27,327 bases of DNA, taken from contig DASQVO010000359.1 in the NCBI GenBank assembly GCA_035640715.1, positions 1-27,327 of the forward strand. Direction: 5' to 3'. The DNA comes from DASQVO01 sp035640715. GTDB lineage: Bacteria; Actinomycetota; Actinomycetes; Streptosporangiales; Streptosporangiaceae. The stretch's first letter is position 1. Every line of letters starts with the position of its first letter. The notes under the pieces are model-generated. The model was not told the origin of the DNA and did no database searches. It was given only the letters and a program-made list of their open reading frames with translations. Position numbers and translations under genes: made by a program. This document shows positions 16,628-24,316 of this stretch, piece by piece.

Positions 16628-19378
16628 ATGGAGTCGGCAGAGATCGCGCGCCGCTACCTGGGATATTTCGAGCAGCATGGGCACACGATCGTCCCCTCCG
16701 CCAGCCTGGTTGCTGACGATCCCACGGTGCTCTTCGTCATCGCCGGGATGCAGCCGTTCAAGCCGTACCTGCTCGGCCAGCAAACCCCGCCATTCAGGCG
16801 GGCGGCGGACGTGCAGAAGTGCATGCGGACCCTCGACATCGAGGAAGTCGGCAGGACCACGCGGCACGCCACGTTCTTCCAGATGCTGGGCAACTGGTCG
16901 TTCGGCGATTACTTCAAGGACATGGCGATCCCCTTCGCCTGGGAGCTGCTGACCCGGGCGGAGCGTGACGGCGGTTTCGGCTTCCCCGAGGCCAGGCTCT
17001 GGGCGACCGTCCTGCACGACGACGACGAGGCGTACGCGATCTGGCGGGATGTGATCGGGCTGCCGGAGAGCCGTATCCAGCGCCGCGGCCTGGCGGACAA
17101 CTACTGGCACATGGGCGTGCCGGGTCCGGGCGGGCCGTGCTCGGAGATCTACTACGACCGCGGCCCCGAGTACGGCCGGGACGGCGGCCCCGAGGCGGAC
17201 GAGGACCGTTACCTGGAGGTCTGGAACCTCGTCTTCATGCAGGACCAGCTCAGCGCGGTCCGCAGCAAGGAGGATTTCGACGTCCAGGGCCCGCTGCCGT
17301 TCCGCAACGTGGACACCGGGATGGGCCTGGAGCGGATGGCGGCGATCCTGCAGGGCGTCGACAGCATCTACGAGGTCGACACGACGTGGAAGATCCTCGA
17401 CCGGGCGGCGGAGCTCACCGAGCAGAAATACGGCCGGGACACCCGGACCGACATCGCGCTCAAGGTCGTCGCCGACCACGTGCGCGCGTCCGTGATGCTG
17501 GCCGAGGACGGGGTGCTGCCGGCTAACGAGGGGCGCGGGTACGTGCTGCGCCGGATCCTGCGCCGCAGCATCCGTAACCTGCGCTTGCTGGCCGGCGGCC
17601 AGCGCGGCGGCGCCGGCCGCCACTCCGGCAGCGACGAGCGTTACCTGCACGAGCTGAGCGCCACCGCCATTAACGCGATGGCGCCGTTGTACCCGGAGCT
17701 GCGCCGGGATGCGGCCAACATCCATACCGTCATCGATGCGGAGGAGGCGGCGTTCCTCGGCACGCTCCGCACCGGGACCGCGATCTTCGACGCCGCGATG
17801 GAGGAGACCAAGCGCAAGCGCTCCGCCACGCTCTCGGGCCAGCAGGCGTTCCAGCTGCATGACACCTACGGGTTCCCGATCGAGCTCACCCTGGAAATGG
17901 CCGCCGAGCAAGGGCTTTCAGTAGACGAAGAGGGATTCCGGCGGCTGATGGCCGAGCAGCGCGAGCGTGCGAAGGCCGATGCCGCGCAGAAGAAGACCGG
18001 TAACGCGGACATCTCCGTGCTCGCAGAGCTGCGCGAGCGCGCCGGAACCGTCACCTTCACCGGATACGACCAGTTCACGGGTGAGGCGACGATCATCGGC
18101 CTGCTGGCGGACGACGTCCCGGTGGCGGCTGCCTCGGCGGGCGAGACAGTATCGGTCGTGCTCGACCGCACGCCGTTCTACGCGGAGGGCGGCGGGCAGC
18201 TGCCCGACGGGGGCGTCATCCGGGCCGGCAGCGGCGGGTCAGCCGAGGCCGTGATCGAGATCTTCGACGTCCAGGCGCCCCTGCCCGGGCTCATCGTGCA
18301 CCGGGGCAAGGTGCGTTCTGGTGAGGTGACGGTCGGCGCGCCCGCGTACGCGGAGATCGACGTCGAGCGGCGCCGCGCGATCTCCCGGTCGCATACCGCG
18401 ACCCACCTGGTGCACCGCGCGGTCCGCGGTGCCCTCGGTGAGGCGGCCGCGCAAGCCGGCTCGGAGAACGCCCCCGGCCGGCTGCGGTTCGACTTCACCG
18501 CGCCGGGCGCCGTGCCGCGGTCCGTGCTGAGCGACGCGGAGGACGAGGTCAACCAGGTCCTCATCAACGACCTGGACGTCCGGGCTTTCCGCACCTCCAT
18601 CAACGAGGCCCGCGCGATGGGGGCGCTCGCCCTGTTCGGCGAGAAGTACGGCGATCAGGTGCGCGTGGTGGAGGTCGGCGATTACTCTCGTGAGCTGTGT
18701 GGCGGCACGCACGTGGCACACTCCGGCCAGCTCGGCCTTGTGAAGATCCTCAGTGAGTCGTCGATCGGGTCGGGCGTCCGCCGCGTCGAGGCTCTCGTCG
18801 GCATCGACGCGTTCCGGTTCCTCGCCAGGGAGAACGTCCTGGTCAGCCAGCTCAGCGAGCAGCTCAAGTCGCGCAGGGAAGAGCTTCCCGAGCGGGTCTC
18901 GTCACTCGTCACCAGGCTCAGGGACGCCGAGCGCGAGCTCCAGCGGCTCCGTTCGGCCCAACTGCTCGAAGCGGCGGCCGGCCTGGCCAGCCACCCGGAG
19001 GACATCGGCGGGACTGCGTTCGTCCCGTACCGGGTACCCGATGGCACGGACGCCGACAGCATCCGCAAGCTCGCGCTCGACATCCGCGGCCGGATGCCGG
19101 CCCAGCGCCCGGCCGTGGTGATGGTCATTGGCGTGCCTGCGGACCGGCCCGTGGCCGTCGTTACCGTCAACGAGGCGGCCCGCGACCGGGGTCTTGCCGC
19201 GGGCAAGCTCGTCGGCGCCGCGGCGCGCGTGCTCGGCGGTGGCGGCGGCGGCAAGCCCGACGTCGCGCAGGGCGGCGGTGCCCCCCTCGGGGACGGGGGA
19301 CCGGCTATCATCGAGAGGGCTTTTGATGTGGTTCGAGGGGTTTTGAGGGACGCCAGCGAAGCTGGCAGCGTAACGTGA
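16628..19378 (+). CDS. alaS: Alanyl-tRNA synthetase
   Basis: A 916-residue class II synthetase charging tRNA-Ala, with all four parts. Catalytic core: ESAEIARRYLGYFEQHGHT at the start, motif 2 TRHATFFQMLGNWSFGDYF (about 78-96) and motif 3 NVDTGMGLERMAAIL (about 225-239). Middle tRNA-binding domain: VVADHVRASVMLAEDGVLPA and NEGRGYVLRRILRR. Editing domain with zinc ligands HTATH (about 588-592) and CGGTH (about 691-695), removing misacylated Ser or Gly. C-Ala domain ending in GGGGGGKPDVAQGGG. A short Gly/Ser/Arg-rich loop (about 321-336) is a lineage-specific insertion. ATG 16628 opens with the conserved MESAEI. It is the third gene of the run DUF948-DUF6167-alaS, with short gaps implying co-transcription. 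Confidence 0.97.
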   Translation: MESAEIARRYLGYFEQHGHTIVPSASLVADDPTVLFVIAGMQPFKPYLLGQQTPPFRRAADVQKCMRTLDIEEVGRTTRHATFFQMLGNWSFGDYFKDMAIPFAWELLTRAERDGGFGFPEARLWATVLHDDDEAYAIWRDVIGLPESRIQRRGLADNYWHMGVPGPGGPCSEIYYDRGPEYGRDGGPEADEDRYLEVWNLVFMQDQLSAVRSKEDFDVQGPLPFRNVDTGMGLERMAAILQGVDSIYEVDTTWKILDRAAELTEQKYGRDTRTDIALKVVADHVRASVMLAEDGVLPANEGRGYVLRRILRRSIRNLRLLAGGQRGGAGRHSGSDERYLHELSATAINAMAPLYPELRRDAANIHTVIDAEEAAFLGTLRTGTAIFDAAMEETKRKRSATLSGQQAFQLHDTYGFPIELTLEMAAEQGLSVDEEGFRRLMAEQRERAKADAAQKKTGNADISVLAELRERAGTVTFTGYDQFTGEATIIGLLADDVPVAAASAGETVSVVLDRTPFYAEGGGQLPDGGVIRAGSGGSAEAVIEIFDVQAPLPGLIVHRGKVRSGEVTVGAPAYAEIDVERRRAISRSHTATHLVHRAVRGALGEAAAQAGSENAPGRLRFDFTAPGAVPRSVLSDAEDEVNQVLINDLDVRAFRTSINEARAMGALALFGEKYGDQVRVVEVGDYSRELCGGTHVAHSGQLGLVKILSESSIGSGVRRVEALVGIDAFRFLARENVLVSQLSEQLKSRREELPERVSSLVTRLRDAERELQRLRSAQLLEAAAGLASHPEDIGGTAFVPYRVPDGTDADSIRKLALDIRGRMPAQRPAVVMVIGVPADRPVAVVTVNEAARDRGLAAGKLVGAAARVLGGGGGGKPDVAQGGGAPLGDGGPAIIERAFDVVRGVLRDASEAGSVT

Positions 19379-19547
19379 TGGCATGCTGTCCCCCACCCGC
19401 CCCGTTGCTTCCGCTTGCGTGCGGTCTCCCGGTGCTGCCTCCGGTGGAGGCGAGCCGCTTCCCAGGCACCCCGTGCATGCTGGATGGGCGGCCGGCGCTG
19501 GAGGCGCCGCATGCTCTGCGTACAGGCTGGGGGAGAGGTCCCCGGCC

Positions 19548-20018
19548 GTGAGGATGGGCGTGCGTCTGGCTGTTGACGTGGGTTCGGTGCGTGTGGGCGT
19601 GGCCCGCAGCGACCCCGGCGGAGTGCTCGCGAGCCCGCTCACGGTGGTCCCGCGCGGTCGCGGCGACCTGGACAGGCTGGCAGAGCTAGCGGCCGGCCAC
19701 GATGCACTCGAAGTCATCGTCGGGCTGCCGACGACCCTGGCCGGGCGGGAGGGGCCCGCCGCGGCGGACGCGCGGAAGGTTGCCTCGGCGCTGGCTGGCC
19801 GGATCGCGCCCGTTCCCGTCCGGCTGGTCGATGAACGTTTCACGACGACGACGGCGCATGCCGCGCTCCGGCAGGGCGGGAAAGACTCCCGGGCACGCCG
19901 GCCGGTCGTCGACCAGGCGGCGGCCGCCGTGCTCCTGCAGGCGGCGCTGGATGCCGAGAGAACTACCGGGCACGCTCCGGGTGAGCTTGTTTCCGTCCCT
20001 GGCGGTATCGCCGGATGA
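19548..20018 (+). CDS. ruvX: Holliday junction resolvase-like protein RuvX/YqgF
   Basis: A 156-residue RNase H-fold protein. YqgF is linked to 16S rRNA 5'-end processing in E. coli; a Holliday-junction role has been proposed for mycobacterial relatives. Motifs: RLAVDVGSVRVGVARSD with the first catalytic Asp, LEVIVGLPTTLAGREGPAA, VPVRLVDERFTTTTA with the central Glu, and VVDQAAAAVLLQAAL with the final Asp. GTG 19548 is preferred because GGGAGAGG (19531-19538) is 9 nt upstream; ATG 19554 is 15 nt away. The frame is open to 19383, but that stretch has no similarity. The stop overlaps the mltG ATG (ATGA), giving tight coupling. Confidence 0.92.
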   Translation: MRMGVRLAVDVGSVRVGVARSDPGGVLASPLTVVPRGRGDLDRLAELAAGHDALEVIVGLPTTLAGREGPAAADARKVASALAGRIAPVPVRLVDERFTTTTAHAALRQGGKDSRARRPVVDQAAAAVLLQAALDAERTTGHAPGELVSVPGGIAG

Positions 20019-21784
20019 CCGGAGACAGGCGGATGGGCCCCGGCCGCGGAATGCCCAGGCGCGCTAGGAGCGATCAGCGCGAGGAAGAATGGCAATGGCC
20101 GCCGGCCGGCGAGGAGGCGCCGCGCTACGGTCACACCACGGACCCCGGTTACGCGGGCCAGGAGGCCGCTCGCGGCGCCGGTCCCGGCTACCCTGCCCGG
20201 CAGGGGCACGGCTACCCCGGTGAGCAGCGCCCCCCGTACGGCGATGATCCGCCGTCCGGCTACCGGAACGAGCGGGCGGGCTATGGGCCCGGTCAGCACG
20301 CTCACGGTGCGGCCTACGGCCGGGATGTGTACCAGGGCGGCAGCACCCCTGGCTACGCCGGTGATGACCCGTACGGTTATCCCGGTGATGCGCCTTATCC
20401 CGGCACCGGCGATCAGCGATCCCGCGGCCCGCGCCATCGGGGGAGCGGCGCCCCGCACCCGGACGGTGCCCGGTACCGGGATGGCGGCCCGTACCCGTAC
20501 TCCGGCCAGGACCCGTATCGCGGCCAGGAGCCGTATCGCGGGGAGGACCGCTACGCCGATGACGCCTCCTACGCGACGGGCCAGGACAATCCCGGCCGCG
20601 CTGGCGACGGCCCTCCCTGGGAGGACAGCGCCTATGACGACGAGCGGTTCGTCCCGGGGTTCGGCAGGGCTGCCGGCAGCGCCGGTCCCGCCGGCGGTTC
20701 CCCGGGGCGCAGCGCACCGTCCGGCCGCGGCGGCAAGCGCCGGCGGTCCCGCTGGATCGCCCCGCTGGTCGCGGTCCTGGTGATCGTGCTCCCGCTGGCG
20801 GCCGGCGGGTTCTACGCCTTCCGGTTCGTGCAGGGCAGGTTTTTTCCCGCCGACTACTCCGGCAACGGCAGCGGCCAGGTGGTCGTGCAGGTGCAGCAGG
20901 GGCAGACAGCCACATCGCTCGGCCAGACCCTGGTCACCCTCGGCGTGGTCGAGAGTGCCCGCGCGTTCGTGCTGGCCGCCGAGCACAGCACGAACCAGGC
21001 GGGCCTGCAGCCGGGCTTCTACCGGCTGCGCAAGCACATGAAGGCGTCCCTGGCGTACGCGCTGCTGCTCAGCCCTGCCTCGCTCGACCAGGTCAAGATC
21101 ACGATCCCAGAGGGCTGGCGCCTCTCGCAGATCGCGGCTGACCTGGAAAAGCACTCCGGGATACCCGCGGCCGGCTTCCAGAAGGCGCTCAATGCCCCGG
21201 CATCGCTGGGCCTGCCCTCCTACGCGGACGGCAAGCTGGAGGGCTACCTCTTCCCGGCCACCTATCAGGTCCAGCCGAAGATGACCGCCACGGAGATGCT
21301 GAAGGCCATGATCCAGCGGTTCGATCAGGAAGCCGCGAGCGTCAACCTGACCGCGGCCGCGGCCGCGGCTCACTTGACGCCCGGCCAGGTGATCACCATG
21401 GCCAGCCTGATCCAGGCGGAAGGCGGCAGTGTCTCGTACTACCCCCTGATTGCCCGCGTCATCTACAACCGGCTGAATCTGGGGATGCCGCTGCAGCTCG
21501 ACAGCACGGTAATGTACGGGCTGGGCACCTACGGGATCATCGCGTCGAACCAGCAGCTCCAGAGCACGTCGCCGTACAACACCTACCGGTACAAGGGGCT
21601 GCCGCCGGGCCCGATCGACAGCCCGGGCGACGCCGCGATCCAGGCCGTGCTGCATCCCGCGTCAGGGAACGACCTGTACTTCGTGACCGTGAATCCCAAG
21701 ACGGGCCTGACCAAATTTACGGCCAGCCCGGCCCAGTTCGAGCAGTTCAGGGCGGAGCTGGCGCAGAATCTCGGGCAGGGGTGA
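20015..21784 (+). CDS. mltG: Endolytic murein transglycosylase MltG
   Basis: A 589-residue peptidoglycan-cleaving membrane enzyme (YceG family) thought to terminate growing glycan strands. The first 245 or so residues are cytoplasmic, disordered and rich in Gly, Tyr, Pro and Asp, with recurring DPYxG/EPYRG units. A basic patch (GGKRRRSRW) and one TM helix (about 246-268) follow, then a LysM-like region and the catalytic domain: TIPEGWRLSQIAADL, GYLFPATYQV, MASLIQAEGG with the conserved catalytic-type Glu, IARVIYNRLNLGMPLQLDST, YNTYRYKGLPPGPI and LYFVTV. The ATG at 20015 overlaps the ruvX stop. The long N-terminus is typical of actinobacterial forms and could dock cell-growth proteins (inference). 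Confidence 0.95.
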   Translation: MTGDRRMGPGRGMPRRARSDQREEEWQWPPAGEEAPRYGHTTDPGYAGQEAARGAGPGYPARQGHGYPGEQRPPYGDDPPSGYRNERAGYGPGQHAHGAAYGRDVYQGGSTPGYAGDDPYGYPGDAPYPGTGDQRSRGPRHRGSGAPHPDGARYRDGGPYPYSGQDPYRGQEPYRGEDRYADDASYATGQDNPGRAGDGPPWEDSAYDDERFVPGFGRAAGSAGPAGGSPGRSAPSGRGGKRRRSRWIAPLVAVLVIVLPLAAGGFYAFRFVQGRFFPADYSGNGSGQVVVQVQQGQTATSLGQTLVTLGVVESARAFVLAAEHSTNQAGLQPGFYRLRKHMKASLAYALLLSPASLDQVKITIPEGWRLSQIAADLEKHSGIPAAGFQKALNAPASLGLPSYADGKLEGYLFPATYQVQPKMTATEMLKAMIQRFDQEAASVNLTAAAAAAHLTPGQVITMASLIQAEGGSVSYYPLIARVIYNRLNLGMPLQLDSTVMYGLGTYGIIASNQQLQSTSPYNTYRYKGLPPGPIDSPGDAAIQAVLHPASGNDLYFVTVNPKTGLTKFTASPAQFEQFRAELAQNLGQG

Positions 21785-21815
21785 CCGTGCCGGAACCAGC
21801 TATCATCGGGCCTTG

Positions 21816-22664
21816 ATGAAAGCCGCCGTTCTCGGTTCGCCAATCGCCCACTCGCTGTCCCCGGTCCTGCACCGCGCGGGCTATGCCGCGCTCGGAATGG
21901 ACGGGTGGACGTATACGGCGATCGAGTGTGCCGAGGCGGAACTGCCCGCCCTGGTCGCCTCCTGCGGCGAGGACTGGGCGGGCCTGTCGCTGACGATGCC
22001 GCTGAAGCGCGCGGTCCTGCCGCTGCTGGACCAGGTGGAGCCGCTCGCCGCCGAGGTCGGCGGCGCGAACACGGTGGTGTTCTCCGCCGGTCAGCGACAT
22101 GGCTACAACACCGACGTGCCGGGGATGGTCGCCGCGCTTGCCGCGGCGGGCCTGACATCGCCTCGTTCGGCCACGATCCTCGGCGCGGGCGCGACGGCCT
22201 GCTCGGCGCTGGCCGCGCTACGGCAGGCCGGCCTGCACGAGGTCACGGTGGCGGTGCGTGACAAGGCCAGGGCGGGCGGGCTGCTGGCTGTCGCCGGCCG
22301 TCTCGGCATGCGGGTGGAACTGCGGTCGCTCGGGGAGCCGGGCCGCCCGTCGCCAGCCGGGGAGGATCTGCTGGTGTCCACGGTGCCGGCGGGTGCCGCG
22401 GATCTTTACGCCGAACGGATCCACCGTGGCACCGATGTGCCTGGCGCCGTGTTCGACGTGGTGTACGCTCCCTGGCCAACTCCGCTCGCGCAGGCCGCAG
22501 GCGCGGCGGGCACCGTCGTGATCAGCGGGTTCGAGCTGCTGCTGCACCAGGCTGCGCGGCAGCTGGAGCTGATGACCGGCCAGCGGCCGGCCCCGCTCGA
22601 GGCGATGCGTGCAGCCGGTCTCGCCGAACTGGACCGCCGGGCCGCGGCTGCCGGGCCGCACTGA
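21816..22664 (+). CDS. aroE: Shikimate dehydrogenase
   Basis: A 282-residue enzyme reducing 3-dehydroshikimate to shikimate with NADPH. Substrate site: LGSPIAHSLSPVLHRAGY, SLTMPLKR with the catalytic Lys, GANTVV and GYNTDVPGM with the catalytic Asp. Cofactor site: ILGAGATACSALAAL, a Rossmann glycine loop. The end FELLLHQAARQLELMTGQ carries the final substrate-binding Gln. ATG 21816 is chosen over TTG 21813. There is no Shine-Dalgarno, but TATCAT at 21801-21806 suggests a possible leaderless transcript starting near the ATG. In Streptomyces-like genomes aroC, aroK and aroB usually follow; here they are replaced by the MarR-ABC transporter locus. Confidence 0.94.
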   Translation: MKAAVLGSPIAHSLSPVLHRAGYAALGMDGWTYTAIECAEAELPALVASCGEDWAGLSLTMPLKRAVLPLLDQVEPLAAEVGGANTVVFSAGQRHGYNTDVPGMVAALAAAGLTSPRSATILGAGATACSALAALRQAGLHEVTVAVRDKARAGGLLAVAGRLGMRVELRSLGEPGRPSPAGEDLLVSTVPAGAADLYAERIHRGTDVPGAVFDVVYAPWPTPLAQAAGAAGTVVISGFELLLHQAARQLELMTGQRPAPLEAMRAAGLAELDRRAAAAGPH

Positions 22665-22681
22665 GCTTAATTAGTTCGGGC

Positions 22682-22696
22682 TCAAAATATTTGACT
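22682..22696 (+). promoter_or_regulatory. AT-rich palindrome, candidate MarR operator overlapping a -35
   Basis: TCAAA (22682-22686) and TTTGA (22690-22694) form an inverted repeat around ATA, inside a strikingly AT-rich stretch (22665-22694) just after the aroE stop. TTGACT at 22691-22696 matches the -35 consensus at 5 of 6 positions and overlaps the right arm, which would let a repressor block the promoter. A clear -10 at 16-18 bp was not found. Confidence 0.4.
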
Positions 22697-22715
22697 CCGG
22701 ACTGTGCTTGGCATG

Positions 22716-22769
22716 CTTGTCCCGTGGTCGACGAGGTAGGGACTTGTCCCGTGGTTGACGAGGTAGGGA
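22716..22769 (+). repeat. 27-bp tandem duplication at the start of the MarR-ABC gene
   Basis: Two adjacent 27-bp units (22716-22742 and 22743-22769) differ at one base (C or T). Each contains TTGTCCCGTGG and GACGAGGTAGGGA. Unit 1 supplies the purine-rich AGGTAGGGA that can act as ribosome site for the GTG in unit 2 (22751). Twenty-seven bases is nine codons, so the frame is kept. Confidence 0.9.
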
Positions 22770-24316
22770 CTTACCGGACGGAACAAGCCGCCTGCGGCGG
22801 TGAGGGCACCGGCGCGCGGGCGGATGCATCGGGTGCGATGTCCGCAGACGACGCCGTTGGCGTGCCTCCGGATGCGTCACTGTCCGAGCTGCTCGCGATC
22901 GCCGCCAGGACAATGGGCGCGTTCCGGTGGCACACGGCTCAGGGGACCGGGATCAGCCCGGCGGGCCTTGACGTGCTGCGCGTGCTGGCCAGCCGGGGCG
23001 GTCTGAAGTCCAGCGAGGTGGTGGCGCGCGGCTGGTCAACGCCCGGGAGGGTCACGTCGGTCGTCGACACCCTGGTCCGTGATGGCCTCGTCGAGAGGCG
23101 CCGGAATGAGGTGGACCGCCGTGTGGTCAGGCTCTACCTCACCGACCGGGGGAGCCGCAAGCTCGCGGAGGCCGGCGCCATCATCGGCCCGAAGTGGCGG
23201 GATGCCTGTAACTATGTGGCGCGGGAGGACGAGCCGGTGGTCCGCAGGTTCCTCACGGACACGATCGAGCGGTTCAACGAGTTGATACGGAAGGAGCGCG
23301 GTACCCGACCACCGCCGACCGCGCGGGACAGGCGGCCAGCCGAGGAGCTGCCGCGTTCTGGGGCGGCGATCCGCGCCGAGGACCTGCGCAAGACCTACAC
23401 AACCTCGCGTGGCGACGTGCAGGCTGTCCGCGGGATCAGCCTGGAGGTCGCGACGGGGGAGTTCTTCGGCCTGCTCGGGCCCAACGGGGCCGGGAAGTCG
23501 ACGACCATCGGTATGCTCACCACCCTCATCGTGCCGACCGGCGGCCGCGCCTGGGTAGCCGGGACCGACGTGATGGCCAATCCCGTCGGGGTGAAGCGCA
23601 GGATCGGCGTGGTGCCGCAGAACAACACGCTGGACATGCAGCTCAGCGTGAGCGAGAACCTCGAATTCCGCAGCCGGTTCTTCGGGCTGGGACGGCGAGA
23701 GGCGGCGCGCCGGGCGGAGCAGCTGCTGGTCGCCTTCGGCCTCACGGACCGGCGCCGGGCGATGGCCACCGACCTTTCGGGAGGCCAGGCGAGGCGGCTG
23801 ATGATCGCGCGTGCACTGGTGCACAAGCCGGATGTGCTGTTCCTCGACGAGCCGACCGCGGGCCTCGACCCGCAGACCCGGGTGAACCTGTGGGACACGC
23901 TGCACGCCCTGCATGCGGAGGGCCAGACCATCCTGCTCACCACGCACTACATGGAAGAGGCCGAAGCGCTCTGCGATCGGGTGGCCGTGGTCGACCACGG
24001 TGAGGTCCTCGCGTCGGGGACGGTCGACGACCTCAAGCAGGGCGCGGGGGCTGACACGGTTATAACCGTCCGGTACGAGGGAGGCGTGCCCAGGGAGCTG
24101 GATACGCTGTCCGCTCTCGAAAGCCGGCCGGGGGTCAGCAAGATCGAGGCCGACGGGGACCAGGTGCGGGTATTCGCCCGGGAGCCCGACGGCGTGCTCG
24201 GCGAACTGGTGACGGCGGGCGCCCGCGCGGGCCTGACCGTGCGTGACGCCGCACAGCTGAAGCCCAGCCTGGAAACCGTATTCCTCACTCTGACCGGACG
24301 GGAGTACCGCGAATGA
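22751..24316 (+). CDS. MarR-type regulator fused to an ABC transporter ATPase (DrrA-like)
   Basis: One uninterrupted frame encodes two domains that are normally separate proteins. About residues 44-185 form a MarR winged helix: LSELLAIAARTMGAFRWH, GLDVLRVLASRGGLKSSEVV, RVTSVVDTLVRDGLVERR and the wing with D122-R-R followed by VVRLYLTDRG. A Pro/Arg-rich linker (about 186-205) leads to a complete drug-exporter-type ATPase: Walker A GPNGAGKST (243-251), Q-loop VPQNN, signature LSGGQ (342-346), Walker B VLFLDEP (362-368), H-loop His 399, and the DrrA-like C-terminal accessory domain. All catalytic residues are present. GTG 22751 is chosen for AGGTAGGGA 8 nt upstream; ATG 22838 is the main alternative (492 residues) and would keep both domains. 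The permease start overlaps the stop. The likely role is self-regulated efflux of a lipophilic compound; the substrate is unknown. Confidence 0.9.
   Translation: MVDEVGTYRTEQAACGGEGTGARADASGAMSADDAVGVPPDASLSELLAIAARTMGAFRWHTAQGTGISPAGLDVLRVLASRGGLKSSEVVARGWSTPGRVTSVVDTLVRDGLVERRRNEVDRRVVRLYLTDRGSRKLAEAGAIIGPKWRDACNYVAREDEPVVRRFLTDTIERFNELIRKERGTRPPPTARDRRPAEELPRSGAAIRAEDLRKTYTTSRGDVQAVRGISLEVATGEFFGLLGPNGAGKSTTIGMLTTLIVPTGGRAWVAGTDVMANPVGVKRRIGVVPQNNTLDMQLSVSENLEFRSRFFGLGRREAARRAEQLLVAFGLTDRRRAMATDLSGGQARRLMIARALVHKPDVLFLDEPTAGLDPQTRVNLWDTLHALHAEGQTILLTTHYMEEAEALCDRVAVVDHGEVLASGTVDDLKQGAGADTVITVRYEGGVPRELDTLSALESRPGVSKIEADGDQVRVFAREPDGVLGELVTAGARAGLTVRDAAQLKPSLETVFLTLTGREYRE

Noticed and set aside
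18902..21655. A 917-codon open frame on the minus strand opposite alaS, ruvX and mltG
   Set aside because: It lies antisense to three well-recognised genes, is Arg/Ala/Gly/Pro-rich with no family motifs, and is the expected shadow in GC-rich codon-biased DNA. Similar long antisense frames at 3824-5509, 12154-13701, 14137-15582 and 16202-17911 were rejected for the same reason.
22716..22769. A CRISPR array or toxin-antitoxin-type iteron set
   Set aside because: Only two adjacent units with no spacers and no cas or partner genes; it is a simple tandem duplication.
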